This document shows positions 33,201-45,200 of a DNA stretch of 64,000 nucleotides, piece by piece. Source of the DNA: Liolophura sinensis (lineage: Eukaryota; Mollusca; Polyplacophora; Chitonida; Chitonidae); the NCBI RefSeq assembly GCF_032854445.1, contig NC_088305.1:2483001-2547000 (forward strand), in the 5' to 3' direction. Under the pieces are notes generated by a model that worked only from the letters and a program-made list of their open reading frames with translations, made no database searches and was not told where the DNA came from. Numbering within the stretch: position 1 is the stretch's first letter; every line of letters starts with the position of its first letter. A program made the translations under genes and the position numbers.

Positions 33201-36200
33201 TAGGGTATTAGATAGTGAGAATATTGATGGAAAAATAACATCGGGGTATTAGATAGTGAGAATGGTAATGGAAAAATAATATTACGGTCTGATGGACCCC
33301 ATTAATAGTCATATATAATATGGCATCCACGCACTTTTTTGTCTTATTTGTATACGTGTAAATTTGTTTCGGTTCAGAGAGGTTTCACATGGAATACACG
33401 ATCAGAGGGGTAGAACATGACATTTCTGGCATCACTTCACAGAGATATTGCCAGATCATCCACGGAATATTTATTTATTTATTTATTTGCATGAAGTTTT
33501 ATGTCGCTCTCAAGAATATTTCACTTATACGACGGCGAGCAGTTTTTTGGTGGGAGGAAACTGGACAGAGCCCGAAGAAAACCCACAACCATCGGTAGGT
33601 GGCTGGAAGACCTTCCCAAGAACCCATCGAATAGATCGCAATTGAATGGAAAGTTCACAGAAATGCCCTGAAGTAAATACACTATAATATGTGTGCTTTG
33701 TTTTCAGCGATGGTGAGTTACAATGTGATTATCGGGGACACCATCACCAGGCTGTTCGTGAGAATTGGCGGAGGTGAGACTGGGGCCTGAATTCAGATAA
33801 CTCAAAGTACCACCCATTTTAGGGTTAGAGGTTTGAATTTTGAATTGGGGAGGGGGCTGAAGGGGGGGGGGGGGGGGGCTGAAGGGGGGGGGGGGCATAA
33901 CTGACACAAAACTAAAATAAGTTGTATTCATATACACTGCAACTGTTTTCACCCGCCAGGGCAGTCTTTACACCTGGATCGTCATGAGTCTTCCATTCAC
34001 CCCCTGGCAAAGTTAAAAATTAAATCATAGATATGAACAGCAAAAAATGGAAAACTTAAAGGAAGACTATGGAAATCAATTGAATATTGAGAATATCAGA
34101 TGACAAATTCGAAAATTTCCGTGACGACTGGGAAAATTTCCGTGACAGATGGGAAAATTTCCGTGACAAATGGGAAAATTTCTGTGACAAATGGAAAATT
34201 CGCCTGACTATTAAAGGGTAAAGTTTGCTGAAAATGAAAAAATCACATAAAGAATATGACATCCAAATGACAAATGGGGAAATCAGATGAAACTGGTTAA
34301 AGTGGGCGAAAATATGAAATGAATTTTGGTTGAAGACGAAATATTACATGCCACATCCAAAACATTGTGGAGATCCGCTCCCGTTGATAAATCTGCCAAT
34401 TCAACAGTACAACCTGATAAATGGCTTCCACACCTCAGTGAAACTGCTCGCTCTTTCTTTCAGAATCCCTGAGTAACACTGTCCTCGGTAACCGTCAGTT
34501 TGTCATCCTCCTAGTCACTCTAGTCATCACCTTGCCCATCTCTCTCTACAAGAACATCGCCAGACTCAGCAAGGTAGGCCCTGGATCATGAAGCGGCCTT
34601 AGACTGAAGTCCAAATTTGTAGTCTTAACTTAAAATTGTGAGAACTGAGAGTTGTCTTGGTCCTTTATGACGAAAATGAAAATTAATGTTTAAGTTTAAA
34701 TTTAAGTTCAGAAGTAACACCACAGGTTAAGATTAAGTTTGACTGAAGCTCAAGTCGCTTCGTGATGCTGAGACCACAGTCACGATATGTATGGCCCTTT
34801 CTAGCTATACAGCAGGCGATCATTTGACTGTGTAGAGCACTGTAGCTACATGTAGTTCTCATTTACCACTGAATCTTAAGTAGCTCACTCCCATGGTATA
34901 GTGATGAGTTCAAAGCAATTTCTGTGTATGTTTGTTTGGGGTTTAACGTCGTACTGAACAATTTTTCAGTCATTTGACGACGAGGAGTCATTCGGTGTGT
35001 GTACACATACTGGGGCGATTATTGACCTGGAATTTTTTTATAGGTTGACAGCTGGTATGCGAATGTCTGTTTCGGTCTGGCAAGAACCTGCGGATGGTCG
35101 TGGGTTTCCCCCGGGCTCTGTCCGGTTTCCTACTACCATAATGCTAGCCGCAGTCGTATAAGTGAAATATTATTGAGTACGGTGTAGATCACCAACCAAA
35201 TAAATAAATGTCTGTTTCGACGCATATATTCTTGTGGCAGGATGAGTCCATGCCGTCAAAGTGCTGCAATCACTGAAATATCATGCTGAAGAGACTAGAC
35301 ATGACACCCCATGTAGTCACATTATACTGACACTGGGCCAACCAGTCATACTTTGCTCTAAACTCTCAGTGCTGAGCGCCAAGCGAATCAGCAGCAAGTA
35401 CCATTTTTTAAGTCTTTTGTATAACCCTATCTGGGTTTGATCCTGGGATCTCCCGAATTCGAAGCAATTCGTCAACCGCTAAATCAATCTACCCACCTCT
35501 TAGTCTATCGATCAACAAACCAATCAGCCAGTTCACTCCGCAGTGAACGAATAGACAAGTCAATCAGTCCTCCCCTCAATCAGTCAGTAAACTAATCAAC
35601 AGACGATCAAGACCTCCGTTAATCATTTAGCCCATCCGTTTTTCGTTTTCCCCATGCAGTGGGCCTTCCTGTCGATCTTCCTGGTCCTCGTCATCCTGGT
35701 CATGGTCCTCATCCGAATCCCAGATTTCGCACAGACTATGTAAGTGACTTCACACAGACTATGTAGGTGACTTGGCACAGACTATGTAAGTGACTTCATA
35801 CAGACTATGTAAGTGACTTCACACAGACTATGTAGGTGACTTGGCACAGACTATGTAAGTGACTTCACACAGACTATGTAGGTGACTTGGCACAGACTAT
35901 GTAAGTGACTTCACACAGATTATGTAAGTGACTTTACATAGACTATGCAAGTGACTTCACACAGACTATGTAAGTGACTTCACACAGACTATGTGACTAT
36001 GTAAGTGACTTCTCATAGACTATGTAAGTGACTTCATACAGACTATGTAAGTGACTTCACACAGACTATGTAAGTGACTTCACACAGACTATGTAGGTGA
36101 CTTGGCACAGACTATGTAAGTGACTTCACATGGACTATGTAAGTGACTTTACACAGAATATGTGATTTCACACAGACAATGTAGGTAACATACCACAGAT

Positions 36201-39200
36201 TGTATGCGTGATTTCATGCAGACTATACAAATGACTTCACGCAGACTACATGCATGTACATGAAAGTGACTTCACACAGACCATGTAAGCGACTTAGCAT
36301 CGTCTTTTGTTTCAGTCCAACCACTGCCGATTCCTTCACGTTTGCACGACCCAATGTGACCCAGGCTATAGGGATCATGGCTTTTGGTAAGTTTGTGATC
36401 TGTATATTTATGACCAGGTAATCAGTCTGTCTGGCTATCTGTCTGTATATTTATGTGTCTGTGTGTCTGTCTGTTTCTGCCGGTGTGTTTGTCCGTCTGA
36501 CTATCTGTCTGTCTCTCACTGTGTTGCTGTTCATCTGTCTCTCCAAGTGTATGTTTGTCTGTCTGTTTTTCTTCCCATCTTTATGTCTATCTCTTTGTCT
36601 CTTCATGTGTATGTTTTACCCGTCTGGCTTTTTGTCTTCCCATCTTTATGTCTATCAGGGGCCTCCGTGGCCCAGTTTGTTAGCGCGCTAGCGCAGCGTA
36701 ATGACCCAGGAGCCTCTCATCAATGCAGGCGCTATGAGTTCAAGTCCAGCTCATGCTGACTTCTTCTCCGACCGTACGTGGGAGTGAGTGAGTGAGTGCT
36801 TGGGGTTTAACGTCGTACTCTGCAATTTTTCAGTCATATGACGACGACCGTACGTGGGAAGGCCTGGCATAAACCTGCAGGTGGTCGTGGGTTTTCCCCG
36901 GGCTCTGCCTGGTTTCCTCCCACCATAATGCTGCCCGCCGTGGTATAAGTGAAATGCCTGTCTGCCTATCACCAGCGTCCATGTACCAACATAACGTGTC
37001 TATTTAACCGATGTCTGTTTGTCTGTCTGCAGCGAAAGTGCCTCCATAACGTGTCTAGTCAACCGCCTGTCTGTCCGTTTGTCTGTTCGTAGCGTTTATG
37101 TGTCTCCGTAACGTTTCTGTTTAACTGCCTCGCGGCATTCATGTGCCAGTTTAACCGCCTATCTGCAGCATTCGTGTGCGGCCTGACGTCTATTTAACCG
37201 CCTGTGTGTATGTGGTCAGCGTTCATGAGCCACCACAACGTGTCTATTTAACCGCCTGTCTATCTGTCCACAGCGTGCATGTGTCACCATAATGTGTCTA
37301 GTTAAGCGCCTGTCTGTCTGCCTCTGGCCAGCGTTCATGATCCACCACAACGTGTCTATTTAACAGCCTGTCTGTCTGCTTGTATTTCTGTTCGCAGCGT
37401 TCATGTGCCACCACAACGTGTTCCTGATCCACGCATCGCTGGAGAACAACACCTCGAAGCGCTGGAAAATCGTCACTCATTCCAGCTTTATCGTCTCTCT
37501 CGTCATTATGATGGTTATCGGCGTGGCTGGTTATGTTACCTTCAAGACCTACACACAAGGTAATAAACTATCTACCATCGCTGTGCCTTACGCAGGCTCC
37601 TATGGCGTCGTGGATAGGGCGCCTGCTTCCTATACGATAAGTCTGGGGTTCAGTTCCGAATAATAGTCATACTTAATACTTGTAAGATCAGGGAGAGATT
37701 GAACAAGGACGTCTCTGACTAAAGTAACAGTCTGAAATACGATCTTAAACTTTATTTTTCGGTTTTTATAAAGTAAAATTTTATCCGCCTCATCAGTCTT
37801 ATCTTAAGCCAAATGTATCCAAATTTCAACTTTCAGTTATGTTGAAAGTTACAAACAAACAAATCTTTTGTCTTTCTTGTTTCTCGTAGCAAAAAAATTT
37901 TATTACTTTTGAATTTTTTTTTCATTTTTGTTGAACTTTTCTCTTATACAATTGCCGTCGGTTTAAAGGTGAAGGTGCCTCGAGTAAACCACTGAGCTTT
38001 GGAAATTTACCTAGGGTGAGATAATGAACGTAAAATTGTGCCAAACTGTCAAACTATTAGCATCCATAAAATATCTTAATGCTTTGGACATTTGTTTGTT
38101 TGCTGTGAGTCGCATAAAAAAGGAAAGTGTCTGTCTATCTGTCACAACAGACACAAAAAATATGTAAACAGATAAATATTTGAAAAAACTCTATTTTTTT
38201 TTCTTTGACTTCTTTAGGTGGTTTTTTAAAAAAAAAATGAAAAAAAAAAAGGAAATGGACGACATATGTAAAAACTTTTTATTTGTTCCCGTGGCTACTT
38301 CAGGTGATCTGTTGGAGAGTTATTGTCACAGGGATGATCTGGCCAATACGGGGAGGTTTCTTTTCGCTGTCACCATCATGCTGACCTATCCAATCGAATG
38401 CTTTGTTACTAGAGAGGTGAGTGGAGGTTTCTTTTCGCTGTCACCATCATGCTGACCTATCCAATCGAATGCTTTGTTACTAGTGAGGTGAGTGGAGGTT
38501 TCTTTTCGCTGTCACCATCATGCTGACCTATCCAATCGAATGCTTTGTTACTAGAGAGGTGAGTGAACTCCATTCTCGTTGATAAATCTGCAAGAGCTTG
38601 CTTTATTGTGATATCCGCTGGTGCATACATTGTGAAAATGTACATTCCATCTCTATAATTGCATATTTTGTCTACTGCCTCCTGCAAGACTGAACGAATA
38701 TAACTTCTACTTCTGAAATTTCGCCTGAATCCTATAGCCAGTAAACATGTCTGCTTATAGGTTCATTCAACCCATGAACAAATTGGACGGTGTGAACCAA
38801 ATTCTAATCACCTAATCAACCAGCCAAATCAATCAGTCATTGTATCCAGCGGTTTTAATAATGAACAGTTGCAAAGATAAGATAGGATTTCATGGTCTAC
38901 AGAGAGAGAGAGTAACGCTTACCATACAATTCTTTAAAACATCACATGGCTGATGGTATTGACAATAAGTTAGATAGCGCTGTGCCCAGATTGCTTCGCC
39001 ACGGGACAAACAGATCCACTGGACTGTGATACTCGCCAATCGCAGTGCTTTCATGCGATATTCATTCTAGCGCGGAAAATAATTACGCCGTGAACAGAGC
39101 GAACACAAGATGCGACAGGCGGATCTTTCATCTGTCCCGAATTCAGTACATTGTTATATTACAATTTTCTACACAATTAAGCATAATTAGCCAGGACGGA

Positions 39201-42200
39201 AAAATAACCGAGATACCGGTAGTATTTGATGATATATTGTAGCCTTGTTAAACCTAACGTCCGCAGTTCCAAAGTACATGTAACTCGATTGTATCGTCGA
39301 CGTATATAGAGGCTGGTGATATTTTCTGGCGCCAGACAAGAGTCATAAATTGTACACAAACTGCAGGAAAGTTATTTATTAATTATCGCCTTACAAGTGG
39401 GTAAAATGAAGGAAGATAATTTTGGGGTGTGATATTGTGATACCCATTAAAATGACACACATGGCGTGAATGAAGCATTGGTGAAGTGCTCGGAAGGAAA
39501 TGATCACGGGTGAACGCACTAAGCTGGATAGCTGTTTCGTGTGGTGTGTCATTACGCATGCGCAGGACGGACCATACGTGGGATAATCAAAAGCACATTA
39601 TCCTTTATATCTATGTTACAACATTAGAGAAAAATTACCGCCACTTAATTGTATCAACGTAAACTAGGGATGCATTTGAAAATCACACTCATTAGACGTT
39701 AACAAGCGAGTCTGTATTATGTATGTTAGATAGTGTAGGTTGAATGGTAAAAATTGCTTTATACGATAACTTGTACTAAAGCGAATGTAATTACGGTTGA
39801 GAGAAAAAATATTTTAATGCCGGCATTAATTAATGTACCTGAAAAAAAAAATGCCATGAAATGCCTGTGATGAGATCATCATGGCCCATCAGGCACCGAA
39901 TAACGCTATTACACGAATGCTAGTTAATATGCGAAATGAACCACAAAAAATACTGCGAATACTTAACCCATGACATGAACCACTGAGAATACTGGGAATA
40001 CTTAACACACGAAACGAACCACTAAGAATACTGGGAATACAAGAGTACTGGTAAGACTTAATCCACGAAATGGGCCACTAAGAATACTGGGAAGACTTAA
40101 TCCACGAAATGGGCCACTAAGAATACTGGGAATACTTAACCCACGAAACTAACCACTCAGAATACTGGGAATACTTAACCCACGAAACGAACCACTAAAA
40201 ATACTGGGAATACTTAACCCACGAAACGAACCATTAAGAACACTGGGAATACTTAACCCACGAAACGAACCACTAAGAATATTGTGAATACTTAATCCAC
40301 GAAATGAGTCACTATGAACACTGGGATATTTAATCCACGAAATGGGCCGCTAAGAATACTGGGAATCTTAGAGTACTGGAAATACTTAACCCACGAAACG
40401 AACAACTAAGATTCCTGGGAATACTTAACCAACGAAACGAACGACTAAGAATACTGGGAATACTTAACCAACGAAACGAACCACTAAGAATATTGAGAAT
40501 ACTTAATCCACGAAATGGGCAACTGAGAATACTGGGAATACTGGAGTACTGGGAAGACTTAATCGACGAAATGAACCAGTAAGAATACTGGGAATACTTA
40601 ACCCACGAAACGAACCACTAAGAATATTGAGAATACTTAATCCACGAAATGGGCAACTGAGAATACTGGGAATACTGGAGTACTGGGAAGACTTAATCGA
40701 CGAAATGAACCAGTAAGAATACTGGGAATACTTAACTCACGAAATGAACCACTGAGAGTACTGGAAATACTTAACCCACGAAACGAACCACTAAGAATTC
40801 TGGGGATACTTAACCAACGAAACGAACCACTGAGAATATTCAGAATACTTAATCCACGAAATGAGTCACTAAGAATACTGGGAATACTTAACTGACGAAA
40901 GGAACCACTGAAAGTCATGGGAATACCTAACTAATGAAACGAATCACTAAAAATACTGGGAATACTTAACTCACGAAACGAACCACTAAGAATACTGGGA
41001 AACCCTCTGTCGTTATTTACAGGATTTATTCACATGTAACGGGGCATTTTCAGTTATTTTCATACGTTTTGCTATAACAAGGAAACCGGAGTGGTTGGCC
41101 CGGTGTTAGTATTATGTGACTGGGTGGGGTGTCATGTCAGATATCTTCAGCATGACACTTCAGTGGCGCCAGCACTTTGGTGGCATGGACTCGCCCTGTC
41201 GCAAGAAGACAGAGTACATGTGCAGACACCTTTTGACTCCTCGTCAACATGTGACTGAAATATTGTTAAGTACGACGTAAAAACCCAAGCATACATAATT
41301 TTTGCTAATTTTCTGGTACAATATGCGCTGTTATACCACGAAAAGAAATTTACAGCTTTCAACTTACATTGCTTTGATGAAGAAGTTTTAATCACCACCA
41401 AAGTCCCAAATTTGCATGTTGATATGTGCAATTACATGTACATTATGAGATATTGAATTGATTAGACGGTGTCCGAAAAGGGGAATAAATCTTGTAAATG
41501 ATAAATCGAAAGTTACATATCTGTGGAATGTCGAAGCGGAAAAAAGTTCTCAAAATAGAAATATTAATAATAAAGCTCCTTTCAAAATGACGAAATTTTT
41601 AGGTACAAAAATTAAAAACAACTTGATTTTTTATAGTTCAACGCGTATTTTATGATTTAAATAAACATCCTGAGGATCCATTCCTCCAATGATCTCCAGG
41701 CTCTTACAGGCGTCAACGTGGTTTTACATTCCCTGGCGATCACCTGTCTGTCACCAGTGGCGTACATAATAAGCTCGTTCGCACGTGGGAAAGTTCGTCA
41801 GCCCGATGATTCTCCATAGTCACACGAGGAAAAGCTGGTCAGGCCGGCGATTTTCCATGTTTACATGTGGGAAAGTTCTTAAGGCCGGTGAATCTCCATG
41901 GTCGCACGAGGAAAATTTCGTCAGGCCGGTGATTTTTCATGTTTACACGTGGGAAAGTTCGTCAGGCCGGCGATTCTCCATGGTCACAAGTGGGAAGGTT
42001 TGTCAGGCCGGCGATTCTCCATGGTTACACCTGGGAAAGTTCGTCAGGCCGGTGGGAAAGTTCGTCAAGTTCCTTGGCGATCACCTGTCTGTCACCAATG
42101 GCGTACATAATAAGCTCGTTCGCACGTGGGAAAGTTCGTCAGGCCGGTGATTCTCCATGGTCAAATGTGAGAAAGTTCGTCAGGCCGGTGATTCTCCATG

Positions 42201-45200
42201 TTTACACGTGGGAAAGTTCGTCAGGCCGGCGATCCTCCATGACTACACATGGGAAAGTTCGTCAGACCGATGATTACACGTGGGAAAGTTCGTCAGGCCG
42301 GGGATTCTCCATGTTTACACGTGGGAAAGTTCGTCAGGCCGGCGATCCTCCATGACTACACATGGGAAAGTTCGTCAGACCGATGATTACACGTGGGAAA
42401 GTTCGTCAGGCCGGGGATTCTCCATGTTTACACGTGGGAAAGTTCGTCAGGCCGGCGATCCTCCATGACTACACATGGGAAAGTTCGTCAGACCGATAAT
42501 TACACGTGGGAAAGTTCGTCAGACCGGGGATTCTCCATGTTTACACGTGGAAAAGTTCGTCAGGCCGGGGATTCTCCATGTTTACACGTGGGAAAGTTCG
42601 TCAGGCCGTCGATCCTCCATGACTACACATGGGAAAGTTCGTCAGACCGATGATTACACGTGGGAAAGTTCGTCAGGCCGGGGATTCTCCATGGTCACAC
42701 GTGGGAAATTTCGTCAGGCCGGTGGGAAAGTTCTTCAGGCCGGTGATTCTCTATGGTTTTACCACCCCGACAAAGAACTGACTGCTGTCCTACAAGAGAA
42801 CATCAGTGAAATGAGTGAATAAATTCATAGTAGGCCTACATCAAGTTTTATTACTTGGTAAAGTTGTACTCGATGACGCTACGTAAATGGAAGTGCCTTT
42901 GAGATCGTCAGATTACACCAGATGAATAAATGCAATCCAATCATCTATCTCCGTGTGACGTTTCTTTCAAACAAAAAACAAATGATAGGACAAATGAACA
43001 GCAGTCTGTCTGATAACAAGTAAATCTGGTTCTAAAGCGTGATTTTACCCCACATGAATTTCACGCTGTCTTATTTGCTGTGTATTTCATCAGGTCGTGG
43101 AGTTGTCTCTGTTCGCCAGCCGTCAGCCCTCTCCGACCCTCCGACACATCGCTGTCACCGTCACCATCGCCATTCTGGCCGCTGCCCTCTCCATTACCAC
43201 CGACTGTCTGGGCATTGTACTGGAGTTCAATGTGAGTAGCCATGAGTATGACCTTGTTTAATAACAGTATGTCTCAATATGACCTAGTTTATTGTGAGTA
43301 TGTCTGGGCATGCTCTACTTTAATACGGGTAGTTGTGAACATAACCTAGTTTAATGTGGGTAGATGTGAGCATGACCTAGTTTAATGTGAGTAGGTCTGA
43401 GCTTGGCCTAGTTTAATGTCGGTAGATCTGAGCTTGACTTACTTTTATGTGAACAGATGTGAGCATGAGCTAGTTTAATGTGGGTAGTTGTGAACATGAC
43501 CTAGTTTAAGGTGGGTAGATGTGAGCATGGTCTAGTTTAAGGTGGGTAAGTAAGAGAATCACCTTAGTTTAATGCGAGTAAATAACCTAGTTTAGTGTGA
43601 GTATGTCAGAGTATGACGTGGTTTAATCTGAGAAATTCTTGAGTACGGCGTAAAACACCAATCAAATAAATAAATAAGTTTAATGTGAGTAGGTGTGAGC
43701 ATGATTTAGATTAATGTGAGTAGATCTAAGGATGACTTAATTTAATGTGAGTAGCTCTGAGTTTCACCTAGTTGTCTGAGTATATATATATATATATGTA
43801 TATATATAAGCGTCATGTCCGACATTCGTATACCATTCGTAGTCTGTAAAGGGCGTTCTAAGTTGATAATCGCAAGATCCATTTCCAAAACAACGTTTAA
43901 CACTAGCTCCCAAAGACAAAGGTATGTAAGAAATTATACAAATAGGAAATAAAGCCGGTAACATACAAGAGAGAAGCGGCCATCAGTTTTCAATGATGCT
44001 GGGCAGGCAGTGGATATTCCAGGCATGATGTCCATATCAAAGTTCAAATTCGTAGTCCATGATCTAGCTTACTGTGGGTAGGTCTGAGTATGTCCTAGCT
44101 AAATATGAGTAGGTCTGAGCATGCCCTAGCTAAATATAAGTAGGTCTGAGCATGACCTATTTTAAGTGAGTAGTTGTTAGTATGAGATAGTTTAATGTGA
44201 GTATGCTAAAAATGTCGTTGTTAGATGCGAGTTTGACCTAGGTTAATGAGAGTATGTCTGGATGTGTTCTTGTTTATAAGAGTATATGAATATACATACC
44301 ATTGTCTGATGGGAATACATCTGAGAATGTTCTAGATTAACATGGGTGTATCTGAGTATCGCAAGTATATCTGAGTATGACCTAGGTTTGTGTGAGTATG
44401 TTTAATTAAGTTTAATGGGAGTATGTCGAAGTATGGTGTAGTTTAATGACATGAAAATGTCAGTGTGATCCAGATTTATTTGAGTATATCTGAGTATGGC
44501 CTTCTTTAATGCGAGTATGACTCACATTCATGTGAGTATATTTGAGTATGGTATAATTTTATGGGAGTATATCAGAGTACATGTATGTCATGTTTTATGG
44601 TGAATGTATGTTATTATGACATGCTGTAATGTGAGTATATTTGAGTATGGCCGTTTAATGTGAGTATATCTAAGCATATTTTACTTTTATGTGGAATATA
44701 ACTCAGTACGTCACAGTTTAATGTGAGTATATGCGAGTTGTCATGGTTAAATATGAGAATCATGTGAGTTTACCTGAGTATGACCAAGTTTAATGTGAGT
44801 TTATCTGAGTATGACCAAGTTTAATGTGAGTTTACCTGAGTATGACCAAGTTTAATGTGAGTTTACCTGAGTACGACCAAGTTTAATGTGAGTTTACCTG
44901 AGTATGACTAAGTTTAATGTGAGTTTACCTGAGTATGACCAAGTTTAATGTGAGTTTACCTGAGTATGACCAAGTTTAATGTGAGTTTACCTGAGTATGA
45001 CCAAGTTTAATGTGAGTTTACCTGAGTATGACCAAGTTTAATGTGAGTTTACTTGGGTATGACCAAGTTTAATGTGAGTTTACCTGAGTATGACCAAGTT
45101 TAATATGAGTTTACCTGAGTACGACCAAGTTTAATGTGAGTTTATCTGAGTACGACCAAGTGTAATGTGAGTTTACCTGAGTATGACCAAGTTTAATGTG

